A DNA stretch of 64,000 bases from Cellulomonas sp. URHE0023 (GTDB taxonomy: Bacteria; Actinomycetota; Actinomycetes; Actinomycetales; Cellulomonadaceae), in assembly GCF_000688475.1 (NCBI RefSeq), contig NZ_JIAN01000009.1, positions 1 to 64,000 of the forward strand. Reading direction: 5' to 3'. This document shows, piece after piece, positions 26,815 through 36,366 of the stretch (positions within the stretch are counted from its first letter, which is position 1; every line of letters starts with the position of its first letter). The position numbers were made by a program, and so were the translations under genes. A model generated the notes under the pieces. That model did no database searches. It was not told the origin of the DNA and worked only from the letters and a program-made list of their open reading frames with translations.

Positions 26815-27803
26815 GACGATGTGCTCCCTCTCAGGCTGCCGATCCCCAGTGAGGGGTCGGTGGTGACGCTGACGGTCTCGACCCCGGCCGGGCCGTCGTC
26901 GAGGAGCTCGACCGTGGGAACGAAGAACAGGTTCCCTGTGACCGCGGTCGAGAAGTCGAGGATGCGGTCGTAGTTCCCGGGCGGCTTGCCGACGAACATG
27001 TGGGTGAGCATCTGCTCGATCACGTCGGGGTGGTTCGCGTACCCGATGAAGTACGTCCCGAACTCCCCCCGGCCGACCCTGCCGAACGGCATGTTGTCGC
27101 GCACGATCTTGCGCTCGGTCCCGTCAGGCTCCTCGATCACGGTCAGCGCGACGTGCGAGTTCGACGGCTTGACGTCGTCGGGTAGCTCCAGGTTCGAGGC
27201 CTTGGACCGACCGATCACGTGCTCCTGCACCTCGACCGGCAGGGCGTTCCAGGTGTCCAGGTCGTGCAGGTACTTCTGCACGACGACGTAGCTGGACCCC
27301 TCGAACCCCGGGTCCTCGCCGCCCACGGTCACCGCGGCCAGCGCCGTCTCGCCCGCGGGGTTCTCGGTGCCGTCGACGAACCCGAGCAGGTCGCGCTCGT
27401 CGAAGTACTTGAACCCGTGCACCTCGTCGACGACGACCGCCGCGCCCCGGAGCCGGTCGACCAGGTGCGTGGCGAGCTCGAAGCAGAGGTCCATCTGCCG
27501 TGCGCGGATGTGGAACATGAGGTCGCCGGGGGTCGCGACGGCCCGGTGCTTGTCGCCGAACACCTCCCGGAACGGGTGCAGTCCCGCCGGCTTCGGTCCG
27601 GTGAAGAGCCGGTCCCAGGCCGTCGACCCGATGCCCACGACGCACGCCAGACCGGCCTCGGGAACGCGGAACCCGACCGAGCGCTCCAGAGCCGTCACGT
27701 CGGTCAGGACGTCGCGGACCGCAGCCTCGCCGCCCGGGAGGATGCTCAGCACCAGGAAGATCGCGTTGCTGGTCAGAGGCGTGAGCACAGGCTGCGCGGT
27801 CAC
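26811..27803 (-). CDS. DyP-type haem peroxidase, encapsulin cargo
   Basis: A 330-residue dye-decolourising peroxidase that uses H2O2 to oxidise aromatic substrates. The GxxDG motif is GFVDG (D144), SNSHVAL provides the proximal haem His (H217), and RDNMPFG a distal Arg (R235). The C-terminus carries SLGIGSLRG, nearly identical to the peptide that docks cargo into encapsulin shells. The GTG start at 27803 has AGGG 8 bases upstream; no other start gives the full N-terminal ferredoxin-like fold. It is first in a two-gene operon with the shell gene. Confidence 0.95.
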   Translation of the reverse strand: MTAQPVLTPLTSNAIFLVLSILPGGEAAVRDVLTDVTALERSVGFRVPEAGLACVVGIGSTAWDRLFTGPKPAGLHPFREVFGDKHRAVATPGDLMFHIRARQMDLCFELATHLVDRLRGAAVVVDEVHGFKYFDERDLLGFVDGTENPAGETALAAVTVGGEDPGFEGSSYVVVQKYLHDLDTWNALPVEVQEHVIGRSKASNLELPDDVKPSNSHVALTVIEEPDGTERKIVRDNMPFGRVGRGEFGTYFIGYANHPDVIEQMLTHMFVGKPPGNYDRILDFSTAVTGNLFFVPTVELLDDGPAGVETVSVTTDPSLGIGSLRGSTSS

Positions 27804-28002
27804 GCGCCATCCCTTCGTCGAGCGTCCGTGGGGCAGGTCGACACACGATAGTTCGCTCGACGGCGCCCTAGCGTCACCGGATCATGGGCGGCGGCCCTCC
27901 CGTGGACGAACCCGGTCGCGAGGACGACGGCCAGACCCCGAACATCGCGTAGCCCTGTGCACGGCCCCGGCCACGGCCAGGCCAGATCGCTAGAGTTCCC
28001 CG

Positions 28003-31000
28003 GTGACCTCGACGACGCCCTCCGGGCTCCGGGTGCACGTCGCCGAGCGGACGGACGTCCTTGTCGACGCCCTCGCAGAGGTGCTGCTCGTCGCACCGGC
28101 GGACCCCTTCACGCCGGACGTCGTCGCAGTGCCCACCCGGGGCGTCGAGCGGTGGGTAGCTCAACGGCTCTCGCACCGGCTCGGCAGCGCCACGGGCGAC
28201 GGCGTCTGCGCGAACGTGCTGTTCCCCTCGCCGCAGCGCCTGGTCGCCGACGCGCTCGGCAGCAGCCTCGACGACGACCCGTGGAGCGCCGCGGCACTGC
28301 CCTGGCACGTCCTCGCCGCTCTCGACGCGCACCTCGACGACGACTGGCTCGCCACGGTGCGCCGCTACCTGGGTGAGGAGTCCGACGAGGTCCGACGCAG
28401 CAGGCGGTTCCGGCTCGCGCACCGGGTGGCCCGGCTGTTCGGCACCTACGACGCCCAGCGCCCGGCGATGCTGCGCGCCTGGGCCGCGGGCCGCGACGGG
28501 GACGGCACCGGCGAGGCGCTGCCCGACGACCTTGCATGGCAGGCGCAGCTCTGGCGCAGCGTGCACGACGCCGTCGAGGCTCCTGCACCCGCCGAACGGC
28601 TCGACGACGTCGTGGCCCGGCTGCGGACCGACCCCTCGAGCGTCGACCTGCCGGCCCGGCTGTCGGTGTTCGGGGCGACGGCCCTGCCCGACGGCCAGCT
28701 GCGGGTGCTCGACGCTCTCGCGGTGCACCGCGAGGTCCACCTGTGGGTCCCCCAGCCGTCGCTCGCCCTCTGGGAGCGGCTGCCGCCCGCGCCGACGAGA
28801 CGGGCCGCGTTGCGGACACCCGCGCGCCACCCGATGCTCGCGTCGATGGCCTGCGACGCGGTCGAGCTCGGCACGCGCATCCTGACGCTACGGCCCGACG
28901 TCACCGTCGTCGCCTCCGCGCCCCGGCCCGACACGGCCCTCGGCGCACTCCAGCGCCGCATCGCCGACGACCGGACCGATGAGGCGCCCTCGGTGCTCGC
29001 CCCCGGCGACCGGTCGGTCCAGGTGCACGCCTGCCACGGCCGCTCCCGTCAGGTGGAGGTCCTCCGGGAGGTGGTCGTCGGGCTGCTCGCCGACGACCCG
29101 ACCCTCGAACCACGCGACGTGATCGTCATGTGCCCCGACGTCGAGGCGTTCGCACCGCTCGTCGAGGCCGCGTTCGGGCCGGCGGCAGGCACGGACGACG
29201 ACACCCCCGAGCACCCCGGCCGCACGCTGCGCGTGCGGATCGCCGACCGGGCACCGGCAGGAGCCAACCCGGTGCTCGCGGTCGTGGCCACGCTCCTCGA
29301 GCTCGCCGACTCGCGCGTCGGAGCGTCCGCGGTGGTCGACCTCGCGGGTCAGGCGCCCGTTCGGCGCCGGTTCGCCTTCGACGACGAAGGGCTGGACCGC
29401 ATCCGCACCTGGGCCATCGAGTCCGGAGCCCGCTGGGGCGAGGACCTGTCCCGCCGCGAGCGCTACCAGCTCGGGTCGCTGGCGCAGGGCACGTGGTCGA
29501 CCGCCCTGGACCGCCTCCTGCTCGGTGTCGCCATGGCCGAGGAGGACCAGCGGTTCGTCGGCACGGTCCTGCCGGTCGACGACGTCGGGTCGACCGATGT
29601 GGACCTCGTGGGACGGCTCGCCGAGCTCCTCGACCGGCTCACCGGGACGCTCGCGCTTCTCTCGGGCGTGCACCCGGCGGGCCACTGGTTCGATGCGCTC
29701 GACGACGCGGTCACGCTGCTCACCGACGTGCCGCCGGCCGATCGCTGGCAGCAGGTGGAGGCCGCCCGCGCCCTGGCCCTCGCACGCACCGCGGCAGGCG
29801 ACTCGACGCTGCGCCTTCCCGACGTCGTGGCGCTGCTCGAACCGCAGCTGGTCGGGCGCCCGACCAGGTCGGGTTTCCGCACGGGGGCGCTGACCGTCTG
29901 CTCGCTGGCGCCGATGCGTGCCGTGCCGCACCGGGTGGTCGCCCTGCTGGGCATGGACGACGGTGCGTTCCCTCGCGGGTCGGGTCGCGACGGGGACGAC
30001 ATCCTGGCGCGGGACCCGCTGGTCGGCGAGCGAGATGCCCGGCAGGAGGACCGTCAGCTCTTCCTCGACGCGGTGACCAGTGCGCAGGAGCACCTCGTGG
30101 TCGTGTACTCCGGTGCCGACGAGCGTACGGGCGCTCCTCGCCCGCCGGCCGTCCCCGTGGGCGAGCTGCTCGACGCCCTGGACGCGGCGGTCGACGGCGA
30201 CGCCCGCGCGCAGGTGGTGCGGCATCCGCTGCAGACCGTCGACGAGCGCAACTTCGTCACGGGTGCGCTCGGGCGGCCCGACGCGTTCAGCTTCGACACC
30301 GTGGACCTTGCGGCGGCCGTCGCGGGCCGTGGGACCCGGTCGGCCGCACCGCCGTTCGTCCCCAGCCCGCTCGCTCCTCCGCTGGGTGACGCGATCGACC
30401 TCGACGACCTCGCGTCCACCCTCGAGCACCCGGTCCGCGCGTTCGTCCGTGGCCGCCTCGGTGCGAGCCTGCCCGGCGACGAGTCGCAGCTCGAGGACCG
30501 GCTCCCGCTCGAGCTCAGCGGGCTCGACCGGTGGCCCATCGGTGACCGGCTGCTGCAGGCGGCGCTCGCCGGGGTCCCGTTGGCCGATGCCGCGGCCGCT
30601 GAGCGGCGGCGGGGCCACATGCCACCCGCGACGCTCGGTGGCGCGGCGCTCCGGGCCATCCAGGCGCAGGTCGAGCCTCTCCTCGCAGCGACGGACCGCT
30701 ACCTGGTCGAGCCGAGCACGAGCGTGGACGTCACGGTGCCCCTGCCCGACGGACGGGTGGTCACGGGCACGGTCACCGGCCTGCGCGGCGACGTGCTGGT
30801 CCGCACGGTGTTCTCCCGCCTCGCCCCCAAGCACCGCCTGCGCGCATGGGTCCAGCTGCTCGCCCTCGCGGCCGCGTTCCCGGACCGCACGCCGGCGGCG
30901 GCCACCATCGGACGCGGCCTGGGACTGAGGTCACGGTTGGCGTTGCTCACCGCGCCCGCGCCCGACGACGCCCGCAGGATGCTCGCCGGTCTGGTCGCTC

Positions 31001-31299
31001 TGCGCGACCAGGCGCTGTGCGCCCCACTGCCGCTCGCGCTCGGCGTGAGCTACGCGTACGCGCACCACCGGGTCGGCGGGGGTGAGGAGGCGGACGCGCT
31101 CGACGCGGCGCGCGCGGAGCTCGGCACCGCCGCGGACGCCACGGGTGGACGCGGCGGGTTCGAGTCCGTCGACCCCTACCTCCTGCTCGCGTTCGGCGAC
31201 CCGTTCACGTTCGAGCGGCTGCCCGCGCGCGAGCTGGGTGAGCTGTCGGTGGCGCTGTGGTCGGACCTCCTGGTGCACGAGGAGGTGGCGTTCACGTGA
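28003..31299 (+). CDS. recC: Exodeoxyribonuclease V gamma subunit (RecC)
   Basis: This 1,098-residue subunit of RecBCD recognises recombination hotspots and splits the DNA strands. RecC hallmarks are visible: TRGVERWVAQRLSHRLG near residue 45, VHACHGRSRQVEVLREVVVGLL near 345, DVIVMCPDVEAFAPLVEAAFG, and CSLAPMRAVPHRVVALLGMDDGAFPR near 635. The helicase-like fold lacks a Walker A lysine motif, as expected for this inactive helicase. The start is GTG 28003 with a poor ribosome site. Its stop overlaps recB by 4 bases. Confidence 0.95.
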   Translation: MTSTTPSGLRVHVAERTDVLVDALAEVLLVAPADPFTPDVVAVPTRGVERWVAQRLSHRLGSATGDGVCANVLFPSPQRLVADALGSSLDDDPWSAAALPWHVLAALDAHLDDDWLATVRRYLGEESDEVRRSRRFRLAHRVARLFGTYDAQRPAMLRAWAAGRDGDGTGEALPDDLAWQAQLWRSVHDAVEAPAPAERLDDVVARLRTDPSSVDLPARLSVFGATALPDGQLRVLDALAVHREVHLWVPQPSLALWERLPPAPTRRAALRTPARHPMLASMACDAVELGTRILTLRPDVTVVASAPRPDTALGALQRRIADDRTDEAPSVLAPGDRSVQVHACHGRSRQVEVLREVVVGLLADDPTLEPRDVIVMCPDVEAFAPLVEAAFGPAAGTDDDTPEHPGRTLRVRIADRAPAGANPVLAVVATLLELADSRVGASAVVDLAGQAPVRRRFAFDDEGLDRIRTWAIESGARWGEDLSRRERYQLGSLAQGTWSTALDRLLLGVAMAEEDQRFVGTVLPVDDVGSTDVDLVGRLAELLDRLTGTLALLSGVHPAGHWFDALDDAVTLLTDVPPADRWQQVEAARALALARTAAGDSTLRLPDVVALLEPQLVGRPTRSGFRTGALTVCSLAPMRAVPHRVVALLGMDDGAFPRGSGRDGDDILARDPLVGERDARQEDRQLFLDAVTSAQEHLVVVYSGADERTGAPRPPAVPVGELLDALDAAVDGDARAQVVRHPLQTVDERNFVTGALGRPDAFSFDTVDLAAAVAGRGTRSAAPPFVPSPLAPPLGDAIDLDDLASTLEHPVRAFVRGRLGASLPGDESQLEDRLPLELSGLDRWPIGDRLLQAALAGVPLADAAAAERRRGHMPPATLGGAALRAIQAQVEPLLAATDRYLVEPSTSVDVTVPLPDGRVVTGTVTGLRGDVLVRTVFSRLAPKHRLRAWVQLLALAAAFPDRTPAAATIGRGLGLRSRLALLTAPAPDDARRMLAGLVALRDQALCAPLPLALGVSYAYAHHRVGGGEEADALDAARAELGTAADATGGRGGFESVDPYLLLAFGDPFTFERLPARELGELSVALWSDLLVHEEVAFT

Positions 31300-34200
31300 G
31301 CGGCGACCTGGCCCCGTTCGACGTGTGCGGTCCGCTCCCCCTCGGAACCGTCGTCCTCGAGGCGAGCGCCGGCACGGGCAAGACGACGACGATCGCCTCG
31401 CTCGCGGTGCGCTACGTCGCCGAGGGCGTCGCCCGCCTGCCTGAGCTCCTGCTCGTGACGTTCGGCAGGCTGGCCACCTCCGAGCTGCGCGAGCGCGTCC
31501 GGGACCGCCTGGTCGAGGTCGAACGCGCGCTGCGCACGGGTGACATCCCGGACGACCCGGTGATCGCGCTGCTCGCCCGCTCGGACCGGGCTGAGCGGGC
31601 CAAGCGCCTCACGACCGCGCTGGCCGAGTTCGACGCCGCCACGATCACGACCACGCACGGGTTCTGCCAGCAGATGCTCGCGTCGCTGGGCACGATCGGC
31701 GACGTCGAGCCGGATGCGCGGCTGGTCCCCGACATCGCGGACCTCGAGGCGGAGGTGGTCGACGACCTCTACCTGCGCAAGTACAAGGACTCGGCCGAGC
31801 CCGTGCTGTCGGTGCCCGAGGCGCGACAGATCGCGCACGAGGCGATCAGCGACTCGGCGGCAGCACTGGAGCCCGCGGACGCTCCGGCCGGGTCGACGGC
31901 CCGGGACGCGTACGGGTTGGCCGTCGCCGCGCGCGCCGAGCTGCTCCGGCGCAAGCGCTCGCAGCACGTGCTCGACTACGACGACCTGCTCGTCCTGCTC
32001 CGGGACGCGCTCGTGGACAGTCCCGTCGCCGCCGAACGGGTCCGGTCCCGCTACAGCGTGGTGATGGTCGACGAGTTCCAGGACACGGACCCGGTGCAGT
32101 GGGACATCCTGCGGACGGCGTTCCACCAGCACCGCACGCTCGTCCTGATCGGCGACCCCAAGCAGGCGATCTACCGGTTCCGCGGCGCGGACGTCGCCAC
32201 CTACCTGCGCGCCCGCGCCGACGCCACCACGCAGACGCTCCACCGGAACTGGCGCGCCGACCCCGCTGTGATCGACGGCCTCGCGCCGATCCTGAACGGC
32301 ACCGCGCTCGGCGACCCGCGCATCACGGTCCGCCCGATCGAGCCGGCCCGGTCCGGACGACGCCTGCGCGGCGGACCCGCCGTCCGCGTCCGCCAGGTGA
32401 CCCGAGCGGCTCTGAAGGCGCCCGACGACGCGAAGAACCCGTCGGTGGCCGTCGGCCGCGAGTTCGTGCACACGGACGTGGCCGCGCAGGTCCTGCGCAC
32501 GCTGCGGGAGGAGCAGATCGCCGACGGTGACGAGTGGCGGCCCGTCCAGCCGGGCGACATCGCCGTGCTCACGCGCGTCAACGCGCACGCCGTGGCGGTC
32601 CAGCGAGCCTTGGCCGCAGCGGGGGTCCCGGCCGTCATCTCGATGCTGTCGAGCGTGTTCGACACCCCTTCGGCGCGCGACTGGCTGATCCTGCTCTCGG
32701 CGCTCGCCCGCCCAGGCGTACCCGGCTTCGTGTCCGCGGCCGCGCTCACCCCGTTCGTGGGGTGGACCGCGACCGAGCTGGCCGAGGCGAGCGACGAGCA
32801 GCGTGACCAGCTCACCGGCAGGCTGAGGTCCTGGTCGCGGGTGCTGGACGACCACGGCGTCGCCTCGCTGCTCGAGGCGACCGCCGCCGCCGGCCTGCGG
32901 GAGCGGCTCGTACGGCTGTCCGACGGGGACCGACGCCTCACCGACGTCCGGCACGTCGGTGAGGTGCTGCACGCCGCGGCCGTGCGGGACGGGCTCGGCG
33001 CGGCCGCGCTCCTCGAGTGGCTGCGGGGTCGCGTCGACGAGGCGGGCAGCGACTACACCGAGGAGCGCAGCCGTCGCCTGGAGACGGACGCGGCGGCCGT
33101 CCAGGTCATCACGGTCCACGCGAGCAAGGGCCTGCAGTTCCCGGTCGTGCTCGTCCCGTACCTGTGGGACCAGTTCGTGCCGGACAGCCCGGCGACGATC
33201 GGCTACGACCGCGACGACCTGCGGTTCCTGCACGTCGGGGGCAAGGGCAGCCCCGGGTACGACGAGGCGGCGAAGGCGGGGGCCGCCGCCGATGCCGGTG
33301 AGGGTCTGCGCCTCGCGTACGTCGCCCTGACCCGCGCGACCAGCCAGGTCGTCGCCTGGTGGGCCCCGTCGCGGAACTCCCTGCGCGCGCCGCTCACCCG
33401 CCTCCTGCTGGGCGGTCGCGACGCCGACGGGAAGCCCGACGAGATGGTCAGACCCACCACGGACGCGAAGACGACCGCGGCGCTCCGGTCGCTCGCGGGC
33501 GACGCGTTCGAGCTCGAGCTGGTGACGTCGGCAACAGCCGTGGTCCCGTGGGCGTCGGCACCCTCCGAGGCGGTGGACCTGCACGCCGCGAGCCTGGGGC
33601 GTCGCCCCGACGTCACCTGGCGCCGCACCTCCTACTCGGCGCTCACCGCAACGGCCCACGACGCGAAGCGCGTCGGCTCCGAGCCGGAGGCGCCGGGCGT
33701 CGAGGACGAGCCCGACCTCGTCGTCGCGCCGCACGACGAGACGTACTCGCCCGAGGAGGAGGCCGAGCTGCGCGGAACGGCATCCCCGATGGCGGACCTC
33801 CCGGCAGGGACGCTGTTCGGAACGCTCACGCACCGGGTGCTCGAGCTCGTGGACGCCGCTGCTCCCGACCTCGCCGCGGAGGTGGCCGCCCAGTGTGCCG
33901 CCGCCCACGCACCGGACCTCGCCGACGCGCTCCTCCCCGCGTTGCGGACCCCGCTCGGCCCCCTGGCGGGCGGCCTCCCGCTCGCCGGGATCGCGGGCCC
34001 CGACCGCCTCGCGGAGCTCGACTTCGAGCTCCCGCTCGCGGGCGGCGACACTCGCGGCGGCACGTCCTCGCGGACGGTCCGCGAGGTCGCCGGCCTGCTG
34101 CGCGAGCACCTCTCCGCGGACGACCCGTTCGCCGCGTACGCGGACCGGCTCGACGACGGATCGGTCTCGGCGACCGCTCTGCGCGGCTATCTGACGGGCT

Positions 34201-34586
34201 CGATCGACGCGGTGCTGCGGATCCCCGACGGTGCGGCCGGGCACCGCTACCTCGTCGTCGACTACAAGACGAACCGGCTCGGCGCCTTCGACGAGCCGCT
34301 GAGCCTGTGGCACTACCGTCCCGAGGCCACCCTGGCCGCGATGATGGACGCCCACTACCCGTTGCAGCTCCTGCTCTACTCGGCCGCGCTGCACCGCTAC
34401 CTGCGCTGGCGCCTGCCGTCCTACGACCCTGCCCAGCACCTGGGGGGCGGCCTGTACCTCTTCCTACGCGGGATGGCGGGGCCGACGACCCCGACCGCCG
34501 CTGGCGTCCCGTTCGGTGTCGTCTCGTGGCGGCCGCCCGCCGCTCTCGTCGTCGCCCTGTCGGACCTGCTCGCGGGAGGCCGCTGA
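31296..34586 (+). CDS. recB: Exodeoxyribonuclease V beta subunit (RecB helicase-nuclease)
   Basis: A 1,096-residue UvrD/Rep-type 3'-5' helicase with a C-terminal nuclease. Walker A is ASAGTGKTTT near residue 24, and Walker B is MVDEFQDTDPVQW. QVITVHASKGLQFPVV and LAYVALTRATSQVV are helicase motifs V and VI. The nuclease has SIDAVLRI and DYKTNRLG (D989, K991), then YPLQLLLYSAALHRYL, so it looks active. The GTG start at 31296 overlaps the recC stop. The recB stop shares one base with the recD start (TGATG). Confidence 0.96.
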   Translation: MSGDLAPFDVCGPLPLGTVVLEASAGTGKTTTIASLAVRYVAEGVARLPELLLVTFGRLATSELRERVRDRLVEVERALRTGDIPDDPVIALLARSDRAERAKRLTTALAEFDAATITTTHGFCQQMLASLGTIGDVEPDARLVPDIADLEAEVVDDLYLRKYKDSAEPVLSVPEARQIAHEAISDSAAALEPADAPAGSTARDAYGLAVAARAELLRRKRSQHVLDYDDLLVLLRDALVDSPVAAERVRSRYSVVMVDEFQDTDPVQWDILRTAFHQHRTLVLIGDPKQAIYRFRGADVATYLRARADATTQTLHRNWRADPAVIDGLAPILNGTALGDPRITVRPIEPARSGRRLRGGPAVRVRQVTRAALKAPDDAKNPSVAVGREFVHTDVAAQVLRTLREEQIADGDEWRPVQPGDIAVLTRVNAHAVAVQRALAAAGVPAVISMLSSVFDTPSARDWLILLSALARPGVPGFVSAAALTPFVGWTATELAEASDEQRDQLTGRLRSWSRVLDDHGVASLLEATAAAGLRERLVRLSDGDRRLTDVRHVGEVLHAAAVRDGLGAAALLEWLRGRVDEAGSDYTEERSRRLETDAAAVQVITVHASKGLQFPVVLVPYLWDQFVPDSPATIGYDRDDLRFLHVGGKGSPGYDEAAKAGAAADAGEGLRLAYVALTRATSQVVAWWAPSRNSLRAPLTRLLLGGRDADGKPDEMVRPTTDAKTTAALRSLAGDAFELELVTSATAVVPWASAPSEAVDLHAASLGRRPDVTWRRTSYSALTATAHDAKRVGSEPEAPGVEDEPDLVVAPHDETYSPEEEAELRGTASPMADLPAGTLFGTLTHRVLELVDAAAPDLAAEVAAQCAAAHAPDLADALLPALRTPLGPLAGGLPLAGIAGPDRLAELDFELPLAGGDTRGGTSSRTVREVAGLLREHLSADDPFAAYADRLDDGSVSATALRGYLTGSIDAVLRIPDGAAGHRYLVVDYKTNRLGAFDEPLSLWHYRPEATLAAMMDAHYPLQLLLYSAALHRYLRWRLPSYDPAQHLGGGLYLFLRGMAGPTTPTAAGVPFGVVSWRPPAALVVALSDLLAGGR

Positions 34587-36322
34587 TGAGCACCGTCGAC
34601 GACCGCGCCGCGGCTGGGGTCCCGTGGCGGGTGACCGGTCTGCTCGCGCCCTTCGTCGCCGCCGAGGTCCTCGTCGCGGCCGACGTCCACGTCGCCCGCC
34701 GCCTCGGGGCGATCGGCAAGGAGCCCGACGAGCGGGTCCTGCTGGCGGCTGCGCTCGCGGTCGCTGCCCTGCGAGGTGGGTCGGTCTGTGTCGCCCTGGA
34801 CGAGCTCGAGCACCCCGACGTCCCGTGGCCGGAGCCGGACGGCTGGCACGCGGCCCTTCGTCGCAGCGCGCTGGTGGCCGACGGCCCCGACGGCCCGGCG
34901 GACCGCCCGATGCGCTGGGTCGACCGCCGTGTCTACCTCGACCGCTACTGGCGCGACGAGCAGACGGTCCGACAGGCGGTCACCCACGCCGGACCGGCGA
35001 GCGCCGACGCCGCAGCGCTCGACGCCGCCGTGAGGCGACTGTTCCCGCGGGACGCGGACGACGCCCAGCGGGAGGCGTTGCGGACCGCGGCGACGTCCCG
35101 GCTGACCGTCCTGACCGGCGGACCGGGTACCGGCAAGACCACCACGGTCGCCCGGTTGGTCGCCGCCCTCCAGGCGTCCGCCGGTCCTGGTCTGCGCGTC
35201 GCCCTGGCGGCCCCCACCGGTAAGGCCGCCGCCCGCCTGCAGGAGGCCGTGCACGCGGAGCTCGCCAGGCTCGACGCGGCCGACCGCGCCGCCGTCGGCG
35301 AGCTGCAGGCGATGACGATCCACCGGCTGCTCGGCCGCCGCCGCGACTCCACGACGCGCTTCCGGCACGACCGGCAGCACCACCTGCCGCACGACGTGGT
35401 CCTGGTGGACGAGTCCTCGATGGTCTCGCTGCCCCTGATGGCCCGCCTCACCGACGCCCTGCGCCCCTCGGCGCGGCTCGTGCTGGTCGGCGACCCTGAC
35501 CAGCTCGCGAGCGTCGAGGCCGGCGCGGTCCTGGGCGACCTCGTCGCTGCCCTGCCCCGCGGCGTCGTCCGGCTCACCCACGCCCACCGCTACGGCACCG
35601 CCCTGGCCGACCTCGCCGAGGCGATCCGCCGGGGCGACGCCGACGAGACGCTCGCCCTCCTGCGCTCGGGCGACGAGCACCGGGAGCTGGTCGAGCCGTC
35701 GTCCGAGGACCGCCTCACCGCACCGGACGTGGCAGCGCTGCGTGCCGACGTCGAGGCCACGGGTGTCGCGCTGACCTCGGCAGCCCGCTCCGGGGATGCC
35801 GCGGGGGCTCTGCGCGCCCTCGGTGAGCACCGGCTGCTGCTCGCCCACCGTGAGGGCCCGTTCGGCGTCGCTCACTGGGCCGCGACCGCGGAGACCTGGG
35901 TCGCCGCTGCCACAGGCGCCCCAGCCGGCGGAGCCTGGCCGGTCGGCCGACCGCTCCTGGTCACCGAGAACAGCCGTCCGGTCGGCCTCTACAACGGCGA
36001 CACCGGAGTGGTCGTCGCCGACGGCACCGGTGTCGCGGTCGCCTTCGGGGACCCGGACAGTCCGCGCCTGGTCCGCCCGTACCAGCTCCCGACGGTCCAG
36101 CCCGTCCACGCGATGACCGTCCACCGCGGACAGGGCAGCCAGTTCGCACGCGTGACGCTCGTTCTGCCGCCGGGGACCTCCCCGCTGCTCACCCGTGAGC
36201 TCCTGTACACCGCCGTGACCCGGGCACGCGAGCACGTCCGCGTGATCGGCACGGAGGATGCCGTGCGGACGGCGGTCGGGCGACCGATCAGGCGGGCCAG
36301 CGGACTGCGCGAGCCGCGCTGA
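34586..36322 (+). CDS. recD: Exodeoxyribonuclease V alpha subunit (RecD helicase)
   Basis: A 578-residue SF1B 5'-3' helicase that completes RecBCD. Walker A is GGPGTGKTTT near residue 178, Walker B VVLVDESSMVSLPLM, and the C-terminal motifs include MTVHRGQGSQFARV and LLTRELLYTAVTRAREHVRVI. An N-terminal helical domain of about 150 residues precedes the motor, as in RecD rather than the longer RecD2. ATG 34586 is coupled to the recB stop. Only a 44-base gap separates it from the convergent membrane gene. Confidence 0.95.
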   Translation: MSTVDDRAAAGVPWRVTGLLAPFVAAEVLVAADVHVARRLGAIGKEPDERVLLAAALAVAALRGGSVCVALDELEHPDVPWPEPDGWHAALRRSALVADGPDGPADRPMRWVDRRVYLDRYWRDEQTVRQAVTHAGPASADAAALDAAVRRLFPRDADDAQREALRTAATSRLTVLTGGPGTGKTTTVARLVAALQASAGPGLRVALAAPTGKAAARLQEAVHAELARLDAADRAAVGELQAMTIHRLLGRRRDSTTRFRHDRQHHLPHDVVLVDESSMVSLPLMARLTDALRPSARLVLVGDPDQLASVEAGAVLGDLVAALPRGVVRLTHAHRYGTALADLAEAIRRGDADETLALLRSGDEHRELVEPSSEDRLTAPDVAALRADVEATGVALTSAARSGDAAGALRALGEHRLLLAHREGPFGVAHWAATAETWVAAATGAPAGGAWPVGRPLLVTENSRPVGLYNGDTGVVVADGTGVAVAFGDPDSPRLVRPYQLPTVQPVHAMTVHRGQGSQFARVTLVLPPGTSPLLTRELLYTAVTRAREHVRVIGTEDAVRTAVGRPIRRASGLREPR

Positions 36323-36366
36323 GCCGTTGCAGATCGCCACCCGTGCGCGTGGCCACGAGCGTGCGG

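Noticed and set aside
27884..27952. 22-codon open frame upstream of recC
   Set aside because: No ribosome site and no recognisable peptide; it is probably chance in the intergenic region.
28888..34439. Long minus-strand frames opposite recC and recB
   Set aside because: They are third-position GC artefacts; the plus strand carries complete recC and recB motifs.
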